This document shows, piece by piece, positions 15,747-25,526 of a stretch of DNA of 64,000 bases. Both the position numbers and the translations under genes were made by a program. Every line of letters begins with the position of its first letter. The first letter of the stretch is position 1. Below the pieces are notes generated by a model. That model saw nothing but the letters and a program-made list of their open reading frames with translations, was not told where the DNA came from and ran no database searches. This DNA comes from Ornithinibacillus sp. 4-3 (GTDB lineage: Bacteria > Bacillota > Bacilli > Bacillales > Amphibacillaceae): positions 2,576,001-2,640,000 of the forward strand of contig NZ_CP162599.1 in NCBI RefSeq assembly GCF_040958695.1. Reading direction: 5' to 3'.

Positions 15747-16730
15747 TTAACTTTCTCCTTTCTGGTTCTCATACAAAAAACAACGCACTAAACGATGTTC
15801 TGTAGGCGCTTTTAATTCTGGCTTTTCTTCAAAACAACGATCAAAAGCCTTGCTACAACGTGGTGCAAAACGACACCCTTTAGGTAAAGCACCTGGTAAA
15901 GGTACTGTTCCTTCAATAGCATGTAATCGAGTGATTTCGCCAGTTAATGTTGGAACAGAATTAATAAGCCCTTCTGTATATGGATGATATGGAGCATCAA
16001 ACAGATCATCTACTAGAGCTTCCTCAACGACTTCCCCTGCATACATTACGATTACTCTCTCTGCCATTTCCGACACAACACCGAGGTCATGAGTAATTAG
16101 CAAAATGGAAGTCTCATATTTTTTAGTTAAATCTTTTAATAACTCCATAATTTGGGCTTGAATCGTAACATCTAAGGCTGTTGTTGGTTCATCTGCGATA
16201 AGAAGCTTTGGATTACAACTCATGGCAATTGCGATCATCACCCTTTGTCTCATCCCTCCAGATAATCTATGAGGATAATCAGAAAGAACCTCTTTTGCCC
16301 GTGGAAATCCTACCATTTCTAGTAATTGCACCGCTTTTTTTGCAGCTTCTTTACGTGTAAGCATTTGGTGATATGTAATAACTTCAATAATTTGCTCTCC
16401 TATTGTTAGAACTGGATTTAGAGAAGTCATCGGTTCTTGAAAGATCATCGATATTTCTTTTCCACGAATTTTACACATTTCATTTTCGGTCAACTGCGTT
16501 AAATCTATGTCTCCCATTTTTATTGAGCCATCTACAATTCTCCCACCTGGTTGAGGAACTAATCGCATAATCGATAATGCGGACAAGCTTTTTCCACATC
16601 CTGATTCCCCAACAACCGCAACCGTTTCCCCCTTGTTTATATGAAAATCGACACCATTTACTGCTGGTATGACCCTTTTGTTTTGAAAAAAATGGGTTTT
16701 TAGATTTTCTACTTTTAATAACGGTTCCAT
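15747..16730 (-). CDS. oppD: Oligopeptide/dipeptide ABC transporter ATPase, OppD type (orphan copy)
   Basis: The 327-residue ATPase has Walker A (GESGCGKSL), signature [14 protein letters not shown], Walker B ([12 protein letters not shown]) and the tail with GCRFAPRCSKAFDRC, as in OppD/DppD. I start it at ATG 16728-16730 (MEPLLKVENL), which has AAAGGGGTG eight bases upstream. The longer frame adds nine residues without support. It forms a two-gene unit with oppF. Confidence 0.88.
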   Translation of the reverse strand: MEPLLKVENLKTHFFQNKRVIPAVNGVDFHINKGETVAVVGESGCGKSLSALSIMRLVPQPGGRIVDGSIKMGDIDLTQLTENEMCKIRGKEISMIFQEPMTSLNPVLTIGEQIIEVITYHQMLTRKEAAKKAVQLLEMVGFPRAKEVLSDYPHRLSGGMRQRVMIAIAMSCNPKLLIADEPTTALDVTIQAQIMELLKDLTKKYETSILLITHDLGVVSEMAERVIVMYAGEVVEEALVDDLFDAPYHPYTEGLINSVPTLTGEITRLHAIEGTVPLPGALPKGCRFAPRCSKAFDRCFEEKPELKAPTEHRLVRCFLYENQKGES

Positions 16731-16757
16731 AGGTATACACCCCTTTTTTATCATCAT

Positions 16758-17312
16758 AAGTATATTTATTAATCAGCTTTTAACACGCTCATAAACTACC
16801 TGTCCACCACTAATTATCTTATAAATACATGACTTAATGTCACTCCAACTTACTTAGGTGATGTGGAAGTATCTTATCTTAATTGAAATAGGTGAGGTGT
16901 CTTTTTCCTGGAAGAAGTATGTCATTATCTCCAATCAGACTTTTTATGCAGACTTTCTAGAAGACCATCCATCGCTTTATGCTATGAGAATTTAAAATTC
17001 ATTTGCAAGTAAGCTACTAATTTCTTATACATCAAGGAGAAGAAGAGCGTCTTTTAGATCTATATGTCCTTTACATTTAAGATATTCATTTGTCACATGG
17101 AGGACTTATTGTTTATGAACACCAAGATAAGTTAGATTTTCGCTTTTGGTACGTGGTCCGTGCCACTTTTAAATTTGAAATGCTTCACAAAAAAAATGTT
17201 GAGCATTTTTATCTTACAAATATGTAAGGTAACTGTAAGAGAAATCAATTTCTACAGGAGAACTTCTTTCTTAAAATAAAGATAATAAAGAAGGAAAAAG
17301 GAGTGTCGTGCT
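16758..17312. other. Intergenic region with decayed coding traces
   Basis: Two plus-strand stretches look like worn protein-coding sequence. One at 16861-16995 reads MWKYLILIEIGEVSFSWKKY.. to a stop. One at about 17095-17226 contains GGLIVYEHQDKLDFRFWYVV.. to a stop. They are in different frames and separated by stops, and I cannot assign a family. The left end holds the promoter of the minus-strand oppDF pair, and the right end (AAAAGGAGTG) serves the next gene. Confidence 0.35.
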
Positions 17313-17675
17313 ATGAAGAAATTAGTGAAATTATTAATTGGATTACTAATTATTTTAGCTATCATGTTTATATTCATTCAAAAGGCTACAGCCGGAATCA
17401 TTCCATTATCAGACTGGGTATTGCAGCATCCAGTAGAAACCTACTATGTAGAAACAACAGAAGATAATTATGAAAAACTATGGACTGGAAAATATCGCTA
17501 TGCTTTTTTAGGATATAACGGAGAAGGAGAAGAACAAGAAATTATTAAAGTAATGGATAGAAAGCTACGTCCAAATGCCTTTCTGAGAATTGACGCATCG
17601 GGCAGCTATGGAAAAGGCTGGGTAGAAATTACAGAAGAAGATATTCCAGAAAAAGCTTTAATGCATTTAAAGTGA
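17313..17675 (+). CDS. YxeA-family (DUF1093) exported protein
   Basis: The 120-residue protein has an N-terminal membrane or signal segment (residues ~5-25) and a small extracytoplasmic domain. This domain carries the YxeA/DUF1093 pattern: a W..Y..Y.F.GYN...E opening, the LRPNAFLRI core and the closing EDIPEKALMHL. Such proteins are exported and their role is unknown. Members are frequent near two-component systems and bacteriocin-stress loci, and a two-component system lies 1 kb away. Ribosome site AAAAGGAGTG. Confidence 0.8.
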   Translation: MKKLVKLLIGLLIILAIMFIFIQKATAGIIPLSDWVLQHPVETYYVETTEDNYEKLWTGKYRYAFLGYNGEGEEQEIIKVMDRKLRPNAFLRIDASGSYGKGWVEITEEDIPEKALMHLK

Positions 17676-17864
17676 AATAAAAAGTTTGTCATTTAGAATG
17701 TAATGATAAAATTCTATTTCGTATTGTATTTTTTACAATAACTCCTAAATATGATCTTTATTTTCGATGCTCTGTCACTATGTTTTATTGAGCGGTTTCT
17801 TTAATAATTGAAAGGTTAAGATCATAAATATATTTAGCGAGAAAATACTTTTTTGGAGTTGCTT

Positions 17865-18458
17865 ATGAAAAAAATATATATTTTATCTTTTCTTATATTC
17901 TCTTTACTGCTTACTGGTTGTCTTGAAAATAATAATCCAGCAAAATCATTAACCTTAAAACAAGCAATAAACCTAGCTAATTCAGAAGCTTTAATTTGGC
18001 ATCAAGAAGCGAGATTACTAGACGCAACTAGTGTTGATAATGATAAAAAAATCGCTGGAAGTAATGGGAAACGCAGGTATTGGAACATCACTTTTGGTGT
18101 ACCGAATACGAGAGACATATTTTAGTAAACATTCATGACGGTAAAATCAATGAACGATTGGAAATACCCAATGAAGGAGATGAGGATCGTCCATACAGCT
18201 ATTTTATTAATGATTTGTCAAAAATTAAATATGACTCTCCTGAACTACTGAAGAAAGCAAAAAAAAATAACAAATTTATACCCAGGAGATATATTTGCAA
18301 AGGGATACAACTTAGGAATCACAAAACATCCTGAAGAAGGCCTTATCTTAATTAAAATTATTGGTTGGGATAAAGAAAGAAAAAATATCATATATGTATT
18401 TTTTGACGGAGAAACGGGGGAATTCTATCTTGAATTTTTAGATGAGCAATATCAATAA
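17865..18458 (+). pseudogene. Frameshifted lipoprotein gene
   Basis: The start (ATG 17865, ribosome site GGAG) encodes a lipoprotein signal ending in LLTGC. The first frame stops at 18125 after FGVPNTRDIF. The sense continues in the next frame (RHILVNIHDGKINERLEIPNE) after a shift near 18100. A second shift falls in a run of nine A (18259-18267), after which the third frame (NLYPGDIFAKGYNLG..., to EFLDEQYQ) runs to the stop at 18456-18458. Joined, this gives a secreted lipoprotein of about 195 residues. I do not recognise a family. The homopolymer shift could be a sequencing error, but two shifts make real decay more likely. Confidence 0.75.
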
Positions 18459-18462
18459 AAAA

Positions 18463-18524
18463 ACGTTGGTAAATTTCCATCTTAGGACCTGCCAGCAGGA
18501 TGCCAAAATTTCATTCACCAACGT
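18463..18524. terminator. Compound hairpin between convergent genes
   Basis: The outer stem ACGTTGGT / ACCAACGT (18463-18470, 18517-18524), a middle AAATTT pair and an inner CCTGC / GCAGG stem fold into one long structure. It lies between the lipoprotein pseudogene and the histidine kinase gene and may stop transcription from both. Confidence 0.5.
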
Positions 18525-18563
18525 CAAGTTAAGTTGTTTGTACCATGTATTTAAAGAACAAAA

Positions 18564-20393
18564 TCATTTCTTTGCTAAAGGAAAGCTAATAACAACTTTA
18601 AACATATCGCCATCTATATCTACTTTAAATCTGCCTCCACTAACATGTGTAAAACTTTCTGCAATGGATAGGCCGAGACCACTTCCGTCTGCTGTTCTCG
18701 CTTTATCCCCCCTGTTAAATCTCTGAAGTATTTCCTCTGCAGTAAAATCTATTTCATATGACGAAGTATTTTTTATTGTTACTATTCCTCTACCGTTCTT
18801 TTCTTCTACTTCAATAAATATCCTAGTTCCTTTTAATGCATATTTAAATGCATTATCAAGCACATTTTGAATGACTCTATAAAGCTTATTCCCATCTGAA
18901 ACTATTTCTATAGGACCATCTGGAAGTTGCATTTTTATTTGATGTCCGAGGTCTTCTATATTATCTACCATATCCCCTAATGTTTGTTCAACCAATGTTC
19001 TCATATCGATGGTTTCTAAATTTAGGTTAATATCCCCACTATTACTCTTCGCTAAATCAAATAAATCCGAAACGATATTCTTTAATCTATCCGATTTTTC
19101 ATCTAGGACTTTAACATAATCTCTTGCAGCCTCTGAAAGATCCGTTTCCTTAGATAATAAATCTACATAGCTTATGATTGAAGTTAAAGGAGTCTTCAAA
19201 TCATGGGAAACATTGGTTATTAATTCGATTTTCATTCTTTCTGATTTCATCTGTTCCTCTAAACTTTCATTAAAGCCTTTGTTGATTTCATCATATGTCT
19301 TATTGTTATATTTCACATACCAATAGATAAGCACTAGCTCAAGCATTGGTGGGAATATAACTAAAGGGGTATAGATTAACATAGCAGTTAGTAATACTAA
19401 AATAAAGCTAGCTATAATGAAAGCTAATTGCCTTTGATGCAAATTCTTAGTTAGTGGAGTTTTTGCATATCTTCTACCATCAAAGAAACTTTTTGCAAAA
19501 TCTATGATCTTATTACATATTCTAAAGAACAGAAAGTCCTTTATAAACCTTCTATCCTTGATTTTCCTTACCAGTGCTAATAATCCTACCCCAGACAATA
19601 AAGTGCTTATTACAGTTACTGTTCCAATTAAATATAAATAAGACGTTTGAAGTGAGGGTGTTCGAAGCACATTAGCATAATAGTAATAGTTCTCTATCAC
19701 ATATATAAAACTAACTATAATTGGTAAAATAAATAGTGCTAATAAAATTTCACTGTATAAATGATCTAACCAATTCGTTTGTAACGCTTCTTTATTTGGT
19801 TTTCTACCTGCAACAGCGATTAAATAAATAATGAGTATTAATGCTATGATAATATATATTGCAAACTCTTTTGCCTGAACATCTAGTGTATGATGAAGAT
19901 CATTCCACTCTTCTTGCTTTGCGTTCATATATGCATCTGCAAAAGCAATATATATGGTTACATCTTCACTAAACCAATATTCATTAAACCAATATGGGAA
20001 ATTTTCATAAGCATTCCCATTATATTTAACTGTACCCTGATCATATTCATAGAAATAATTACTGTAGTTTTCAAAATCCTCTGGACTAGAATTCTCTCTG
20101 TTCGTTAAGGTTTCCTTACCATCCGTTAGATAATAAATATAATTCACATCATCTATTGATGTCTCTTCGTTATTTTTAAAATTTGAATATACCTCAGTAA
20201 AAGCATTATCCAACTCATTCATAAATGTATTGCTTTCTCCATATGTTTCGATTATTAATGGCTCTATATTATACCTATCCCAATCTACATTGTGTAGTTG
20301 TATGATAGCCATCGAAATCATTATAGCCGTTATAAAAAATGCTACAGATTTTGTTATTGTATTTCGGCTAAAATTTTTCAATTTTATACCCAA
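18564..20393 (-). CDS. Sensor histidine kinase with complex membrane domain
   Basis: The 609-residue kinase has a first helix at ~15-33, an extracytoplasmic loop of ~140 residues rich in Asn, Tyr and acidic residues, then further helices at ~177-197, 215-235, 252-275 and 322-360. The phosphoacceptor is His397 (NVSHDLKTPLTS). The ATPase domain follows, with an N box (QNVLDNAFKYA) and G box (GSGLGLSIAE). The start is probably the TTG at 20391-20393, with AAGGTGGTG upstream. It overlaps the response-regulator gene by 26 bases, so both proteins are made together. The signal is unknown. Four or five helices are more than the usual two. Confidence 0.88.
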   Translation of the reverse strand: MGIKLKNFSRNTITKSVAFFITAIMISMAIIQLHNVDWDRYNIEPLIIETYGESNTFMNELDNAFTEVYSNFKNNEETSIDDVNYIYYLTDGKETLTNRENSSPEDFENYSNYFYEYDQGTVKYNGNAYENFPYWFNEYWFSEDVTIYIAFADAYMNAKQEEWNDLHHTLDVQAKEFAIYIIIALILIIYLIAVAGRKPNKEALQTNWLDHLYSEILLALFILPIIVSFIYVIENYYYYANVLRTPSLQTSYLYLIGTVTVISTLLSGVGLLALVRKIKDRRFIKDFLFFRICNKIIDFAKSFFDGRRYAKTPLTKNLHQRQLAFIIASFILVLLTAMLIYTPLVIFPPMLELVLIYWYVKYNNKTYDEINKGFNESLEEQMKSERMKIELITNVSHDLKTPLTSIISYVDLLSKETDLSEAARDYVKVLDEKSDRLKNIVSDLFDLAKSNSGDINLNLETIDMRTLVEQTLGDMVDNIEDLGHQIKMQLPDGPIEIVSDGNKLYRVIQNVLDNAFKYALKGTRIFIEVEEKNGRGIVTIKNTSSYEIDFTAEEILQRFNRGDKARTADGSGLGLSIAESFTHVSGGRFKVDIDGDMFKVVISFPLAKK

Positions 20394-21066
20394 TCCCCCA
20401 CACCACCTTTAAATATTTAGGTTCTTTAGGATTTATTTCGATTTTTTCGCGGATACGTCTTATATGGACCATTACCGTATTTTCAACGGAATAAGCAGGT
20501 TCTTCCCATACCTTTTCATAGATTTGTTCAGCTGAAAAAACCACCCCAGCATTAGTCAACAAAAGATCCAATATCTTATATTCAGTAGGAGTTAATCGAG
20601 TAGGAACACCATCTACTAATAATTGTTTAGACTCTTTATTCAGACTCAATCCTCCAACTGTAAGCTGGGCATTATGAGTGACATTACCAACATCTCCTAA
20701 TGTGATGTATCTTCGCAAATGACTTTTCACTCTAGCAATTAGTTCATCTGGGTTAAATGGCTTCGTTACATAATCATCTGCTCCCATGGATAACCCTAAT
20801 ATTTTATCACTGTCTTCTGACTTTGCAGATAAAATAATAATGGGTATATTCTTTTGCTCTCTAATTTTTAAGGTAGTAGAAAGTCCATCAAGTTTCGGCA
20901 TCATAACGTCTAAAAGTATGAGTTGAATATTATTTTGTACTAATGCATCTAGCGCTTCTAAGCCATTATAAGCCTTAATCACCTCATATCCTTCCATGGA
21001 TAGTAACTTGTCTAACGCATTTGCTATCTCCTTATCATCGTCTACCACCAATATTTTCGTATCCAC
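20368..21066 (-). CDS. OmpR-family response regulator
   Basis: The 232-residue regulator has a receiver domain (acidic pocket VVDDDKE, phosphoryl site Asp in LLDVMMPKLDG, Lys in VTKPFNP) and a C-terminal winged helix (LTPTEYKILDLL, VENTVMVHIRRIREKI). I start it at GTG 21064-21066 (MDTKILVVDDD), which follows AGGAGGT at the right distance. The longer frame adds 17 unneeded residues. It is VanR-like in its general pattern and partners the overlapping kinase. Confidence 0.92.
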   Translation of the reverse strand: MDTKILVVDDDKEIANALDKLLSMEGYEVIKAYNGLEALDALVQNNIQLILLDVMMPKLDGLSTTLKIREQKNIPIIILSAKSEDSDKILGLSMGADDYVTKPFNPDELIARVKSHLRRYITLGDVGNVTHNAQLTVGGLSLNKESKQLLVDGVPTRLTPTEYKILDLLLTNAGVVFSAEQIYEKVWEEPAYSVENTVMVHIRRIREKIEINPKEPKYLKVVWGIGYKIEKF

Positions 21067-21240
21067 TGCAACGTACCTCCTATAACCTATATCTAGATTA
21101 ACGATTGAATCTTTCAATCATATGTATATAAATCTTACAAATTTCTTAATGTATTCCATTCATTATACCTGAAAAACCCATGTATCAGATGTGTACTAAT
21201 ATTCCAATCAAAAAAGATCGAAATGAAAATCAAGAAAAAA

Positions 21241-21268
21241 AAGCCTGCACTAGCAAGCTTTTAACAAG
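21241..21268 (-). terminator. Hairpin just after the small frame downstream of ssrA
   Basis: An imperfect AAGCTTGC / GCAGGCTT stem is followed on the minus strand by eight T. It lies directly after the stop of the 51-codon frame at 21269-21424. Confidence 0.55.
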
Positions 21269-21424
21269 TTATTTTTCTTTTTCAATTCCGTCAGATGTTT
21301 CTATACCAGAAAGCCTATGCAGTTCATGTATAAGCTTATCTTGAAAATCCTTTTTATCAATTCTAAATAAAAAAGTGCCAAAAACCTTATTTACAAGGAT
21401 TTTGACACTGTTTAATTCCATCAT
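21269..21424 (-). CDS. Possible small protein abutting the ssrA 3' end (51 aa)
   Basis: A frame of 51 residues (MMELNSVKILVNKVFG..., ending GIETSDGIEKEK) begins two bases after the last base of tmRNA and ends nine bases before a hairpin with a T run. The C-terminal half (IDKKDFQDKLIHELHRLSG) looks coding-like. Against it, there is no ribosome site, and the first third contains the likely tmRNA terminator hairpin. It may be the tail of a decayed gene, for example a relic of an element that once used ssrA as an attachment site. That is speculation. Confidence 0.3.
   Translation of the reverse strand: MMELNSVKILVNKVFGTFLFRIDKKDFQDKLIHELHRLSGIETSDGIEKEK
21368..21409 (-). terminator. tmRNA terminator
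   Basis: AGTGTCAAAATCCTT pairs with AAGGTTTTTGGCACT (two mismatches) and is followed on the minus strand by six T, about 17 bases after the tmRNA 3' end. Confidence 0.75.
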
Positions 21425-21425
21425 A

Positions 21426-21783
21426 TGGAGACGGCGGGAATCGAACCCGCGTCCAAAAGTATCGCCACTCAGGCTTCTACACGTGTAGTTGGTATATTAT
21501 GGTTCGCTTACTTCCTGAGCCTACCAACAGGCTTGAAAGTAGCTAGTCTGATTGGTTTCAACGATTACTCCTCAGACGGTGGAGAACCGTATAGTCCGCT
21601 ATAAGTTGAGACCCTTCTATCTATTACACGGACGATAATAGGAAGGATCCTTTAGCTAAGCTTATGCAGCTGCTAAAGAGTAATTGTTTTCTTTGCCAAT
21701 TATAGGCTTGTAACGTTTTACGAGCCGTAACCTCGACGCGCCACCTGAGCTCAAACTACCCCTGTCGAATCCGTAACGTCCCC
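21426..21783 (-). ncRNA. ssrA: tmRNA (transfer-messenger RNA)
   Basis: The gene begins GGGGACGTTACGGATTCGAC (5' end at 21783). It ends with the tRNA-like T arm and acceptor strand (GGGTTCGATTCCCGCCGTCTCC plus A, 3' end at 21426), giving 358 bases. The acceptor stem GGGGACG pairs with CGTCTCC. The terminal CCA is not encoded. The tag frame at 21662-21697 reads GKENNYSLAAA followed by TAA, so tagged proteins would end in (A)GKENNYSLAAA. It rescues stalled ribosomes with SmpB, whose gene is immediately upstream. Confidence 0.97.
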
Positions 21784-21893
21784 GTAAAGAGAAACGCTCG
21801 AGTAATAGAGCATTATCTAACTAGACAACTGCCTAGCGAAGTTCATTATAGCATAAATAGCTATAAAAATAAAGATACCTAAATCGTTTCTTT

Positions 21894-22358
21894 CTAACGA
21901 TTTCTATCCTTTAACTCACGATCAATATCTCTTTTCATTTGCTTTTGTTTAAGATCTTGTCGCTTATCATGTAATTTTTTACCTTTTCCAATACCTAATA
22001 GGATTTTAGCAAATCCATCTTTTATATACAGTTTTATTGGAACAAGTGTGTAGCCCTGTCGTTGGATAAGACCTATTAACTTATCAATTTGCTGACGATG
22101 TAATAATAATTTACGAGTTCTTGTTGGATCATGATTGAAGCGATTGCCTTGCTCATATGGAGCAATATGCATGTTTATAATTACTACCTCGCCATTTGAA
22201 ATACGTGCATGGGCATCCTTTAAGTTTACTCGTCCATTACGAATCGATTTAATTTCAGTGCCTTGGAGTACGATACCAGCTTCATACGTCTCTTCAATAA
22301 AATAATCATGTCTTGCCTGCTTATTTTGAGCGATGGTTTTCCCCATACCTTTAGCCAT
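21894..22358 (-). CDS. smpB: SsrA-binding protein SmpB
   Basis: The 154-residue protein has the SmpB fold signature: [24 protein letters not shown], then [13 protein letters not shown] and [22 protein letters not shown]. Its basic C-terminal tail ([16 protein letters not shown]) enters the mRNA channel. It delivers tmRNA to stalled ribosomes. The order rnr-smpB-ssrA is conserved in Bacillaceae. A hairpin lies between rnr and this gene, so smpB may also have its own promoter. Confidence 0.97.
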   Translation of the reverse strand: MAKGMGKTIAQNKQARHDYFIEETYEAGIVLQGTEIKSIRNGRVNLKDAHARISNGEVVIINMHIAPYEQGNRFNHDPTRTRKLLLHRQQIDKLIGLIQRQGYTLVPIKLYIKDGFAKILLGIGKGKKLHDKRQDLKQKQMKRDIDRELKDRNR

Positions 22359-22383
22359 ATTTCTCCCCCTTTGGCTATGTTAG

Positions 22384-22417
22384 TAAAATTGCTGATACAA
22401 AAACATCAGCAATTTTA
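22384..22417 (-). terminator. Terminator between rnr and smpB
   Basis: Perfect 13-bp stem TAAAATTGCTGAT / ATCAGCAATTTTA, five bases beyond the rnr stop. The T run is short, so some read-through into smpB is likely. Confidence 0.75.
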
Positions 22418-22421
22418 CATA

Positions 22422-24668
22422 TTATTTTTTCTTTTTCTTATTTCGCTTTGCTTTCGTCTTATTTTCGTTTGGCTTTCTTTTTGTCTTCGATTTTTTATCA
22501 TTTGACTTTCCGTTTGTTTTTGCCTTTTTCGTTGTTTGTCCCTGTACAATCGCAAAATCAATCGCATGTTCATCTAGATTAACTCGTGCTACCTGGACCT
22601 TTATTTCATCACCGATACGGTAAATATTTTTAGTGCGTTCACCAATTAATGCCATATTTTTCTCATTAAAATGATAGTAATCATCGAGCATATAACTGAT
22701 ATGGACTAACCCTTCTACCGTGTTTGGTAATTCAACAAATATCCCAAAGTTCGTAACAGAGCTTATGATTCCAGTAAATACCTCGCCAACCTTATCAGCC
22801 ATAAATTCAGCTTTCTTCAAATCATCTACTTCACGCTCTGCCTCTACTGCATTACGTTCCATTTCTGAAGTATGACGAGCGATTTCTGGAAGTTTTTCCT
22901 TCCAAGAAGCAATTGTTTCTTCATCTAGCTTCTGTTGCAAAATATAATTACGAATTAAACGATGCACAATTAAATCTGGATATCTTCTAATTGGTGATGT
23001 GAAATGCGTGTAAAACTCTGTAGCTAATCCGAAATGCCCGACATTTTCCTCCGCATATTTTGCTTGCTTCATGGAGCGAAGCATTAGCTTAGAAACAACC
23101 ATTTCTTCGGGTTTACCTTCCACGCGCTCAAGCACCTTTTGAAGCTCCTGTGGATGAATTTCATTTGCAGTTCCTTTTATTCGATAACCTAATGTATTTA
23201 GAAATTCAAAAAAGCTTTGTAATTTCCCTTGATCAGGATCTTCGTGAATACGATGAATAAATGGAACGTCTAACCAATGCATATGCTCAGAAACCGTTTC
23301 ATTAGCAGCTAACATAAACTCTTCAATAAGTCGTTCAGCTACAGAACGTTCCCTTAAAACAATATCGGTAGGCTTTCCTTCTGGATCCACAAGTACTTTT
23401 GCTTCTTTAAAGTCAAAATCAATAGCTCCACGATCCATTCGTTTATTTCGTAGTACTGCTGCTAGCTGTTCCATCTGTTCAAACATCGGAACAAAGTCAG
23501 CGTATTTCTCACATAAAGCAGGATCTTGTTCAACTAAAATTTGATTGACATCATGATAGGTCATTCGTTGTTTTGAGTTAATTACACATTCGAATAATTC
23601 ATGCTTTACTACTTTTCCACGAGAATCTATTTCCATTTCACAGCCCATTGCTAGACGATCTTCATGTGGATTTAAGGAGCATATTCCATTAGAAAGTCGA
23701 TGAGGAATCATCGGAATTACTCGATCAACTAAATAAACGCTTGTCCCACGTTCATATGCCTCCTTATCCATTGGCGAACCTTTTGTTACATAGTGACTAA
23801 CATCAGCTATGTACACGCCTAATCGATAATTTCCATTTTCCAATACTTTAACGGAAACCGCATCATCTAAGTCTTTCGCATCTGCACCATCAATGGTTAC
23901 AACCGTCTGATCACGTAAATCACGACGACCAGCTAAATCCTCAGCAGTAATTTTCTCACCTGTTTCTGCCGCTTGCTCCAATACTTCTTCTGGAAACTGA
24001 TTACTCATCCCATAACGATGAATAATAGAAAGAATATCAATACCAGGATCATTTTTATGTCCTAGAATACTAATAACTTCTCCTTCAGCACTTTTACGAC
24101 CTTCTGGATATTTTGTGATTTTCACAATTACTTTATGACCACTAGCAGCTCCGAGTGATTTTCCATTAGGCACAAATATATCATTCGCAATTCGTTGATT
24201 ATCTGCGATAACAAATCCAAATGAGCTACCTTCATCATAAGTACCTACCACTTCATCTATACTACGCTCTAGAATTCGGACAACCGTTCCCTCTGGTCGA
24301 TTATCACCAATATCTGGTTTCTCTAAGCGAACTAATACCTTATCACCATGCATTGCATTTCCAAGATCCGTATGATGAAGATAAACATCTTTTCTCCCCT
24401 CTTCATCAGGAATTAAAAAAGCAAATCCCTTTTTATGCATTTGGATCTTACCACGAATAAGGTTCATTCTTTCTGGATAGCCGAAGCGATTTTTTCTTGT
24501 TCGAACAAGTTCTCCTGCTTCCTCTAATTCATTTAACAGAACAACTAACTCTTTAAATTGTTCAGAACCTTCTACTTCAAAAACTTCCTCTATTTCTTCT
24601 ACAGATAATGGTTTAGAGCTAGTTTCTTTAAAATAGGTTAAAATTCTTTCTCTTAATTCCATACTCAT
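22422..24668 (-). CDS. rnr: Ribonuclease R
   Basis: The 748-residue 3'-5' exoribonuclease has, in order, an N-terminal winged helix (~1-65), two cold-shock domains (~75-215), the RNB catalytic domain with the acidic cluster [14 protein letters not shown] (~265), an S1 domain (~630-710) and a lysine-rich tail ([17 protein letters not shown]...). It degrades structured RNA and works with tmRNA-SmpB in clearing non-stop mRNAs, which fits its place in this operon. Confidence 0.96.
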   Translation of the reverse strand: MSMELRERILTYFKETSSKPLSVEEIEEVFEVEGSEQFKELVVLLNELEEAGELVRTRKNRFGYPERMNLIRGKIQMHKKGFAFLIPDEEGRKDVYLHHTDLGNAMHGDKVLVRLEKPDIGDNRPEGTVVRILERSIDEVVGTYDEGSSFGFVIADNQRIANDIFVPNGKSLGAASGHKVIVKITKYPEGRKSAEGEVISILGHKNDPGIDILSIIHRYGMSNQFPEEVLEQAAETGEKITAEDLAGRRDLRDQTVVTIDGADAKDLDDAVSVKVLENGNYRLGVYIADVSHYVTKGSPMDKEAYERGTSVYLVDRVIPMIPHRLSNGICSLNPHEDRLAMGCEMEIDSRGKVVKHELFECVINSKQRMTYHDVNQILVEQDPALCEKYADFVPMFEQMEQLAAVLRNKRMDRGAIDFDFKEAKVLVDPEGKPTDIVLRERSVAERLIEEFMLAANETVSEHMHWLDVPFIHRIHEDPDQGKLQSFFEFLNTLGYRIKGTANEIHPQELQKVLERVEGKPEEMVVSKLMLRSMKQAKYAEENVGHFGLATEFYTHFTSPIRRYPDLIVHRLIRNYILQQKLDEETIASWKEKLPEIARHTSEMERNAVEAEREVDDLKKAEFMADKVGEVFTGIISSVTNFGIFVELPNTVEGLVHISYMLDDYYHFNEKNMALIGERTKNIYRIGDEIKVQVARVNLDEHAIDFAIVQGQTTKKAKTNGKSNDKKSKTKRKPNENKTKAKRNKKKKK

Positions 24669-24708
24669 TTGCTTTCACCTTCTTTCTCTATATTTTCTTA
24701 CACTATTA

Positions 24709-25455
24709 TTATTCTTCCCAATCTAGCGTTTCTAAAAACTGATAAATGTCTTCATAAAGTACTTCTTTTTCTTGTCCCAATGTAATAACATGTCCCGAAT
24801 TTTTGTACCATTTTATTTCTTTATAATCTGACTCTACTTGCTCATAAATATAATTGGCACTTTCAGGATTAATCATTTCATCTTTTTCTGCTTGTACCAC
24901 CATAATTGGTGTATAAATACTGTCCACTTCTTTACTAACAGATGTGATAAAGCTTCCCATTTCCTTAAGCACTTCTAATGCAGGTGCTTCCATTTCCTTC
25001 AACTCTGCTTCAATGGTCGCTTCATCCTTACGTTCCAATTGCTTATATTCTTTTGCAAATGTTTTGAATCCAGCAGTTAATTGTGCCTCATTATCAAAGA
25101 ACATTGGTGTACACATTGGAATGATTGCTTTTATTTTTTCCGAATATGCTAATTTTAAACCTAGAGCTCCTCCAAGTGAAAGACCAGCAACTGCTATTTC
25201 TTGATAGCCTAATTCCTTTAAGTGATTAAAAGCTGCTAATATATCCTCCCAAAAATCTTCAGGGTGTACATCTAATAAAGCTTCAGGAGCTAGTCCATGC
25301 CCACGATATATTGGTGCGTGTGAACTATATCCTTTTTTTTCTAAAAATCTTCCAAGCATTCGCACATCTGCTGAATGTCCAGTAAATCCATGTAATAATA
25401 AAACTGCGCGAGGACCCGCTTGGAAAGTAAATGGTCTTGGTTGTACAATTTTCAA
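24709..25455 (-). CDS. est: Carboxylesterase (Est family)
   Basis: The 248-residue alpha/beta hydrolase has the nucleophile elbow GLSLGG (Ser94), an acid in VVQAEKDEMINP and a histidine in NSGHVITLG. An HGFTGHSADVR oxyanion region is near the start. This is the thermophilic carboxylesterase type found between secG and rnr in Bacillus and Geobacillus. The natural substrate is unknown; short-chain esters are the usual test substrates. Confidence 0.93.
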   Translation of the reverse strand: MKIVQPRPFTFQAGPRAVLLLHGFTGHSADVRMLGRFLEKKGYSSHAPIYRGHGLAPEALLDVHPEDFWEDILAAFNHLKELGYQEIAVAGLSLGGALGLKLAYSEKIKAIIPMCTPMFFDNEAQLTAGFKTFAKEYKQLERKDEATIEAELKEMEAPALEVLKEMGSFITSVSKEVDSIYTPIMVVQAEKDEMINPESANYIYEQVESDYKEIKWYKNSGHVITLGQEKEVLYEDIYQFLETLDWEE

Positions 25456-25526
25456 TGCTTATGACACTCCTTCATTCATCTTACATTAAAGAATCTATTT
25501 AAACTATCTCGGTTAAAATCCAAGAA

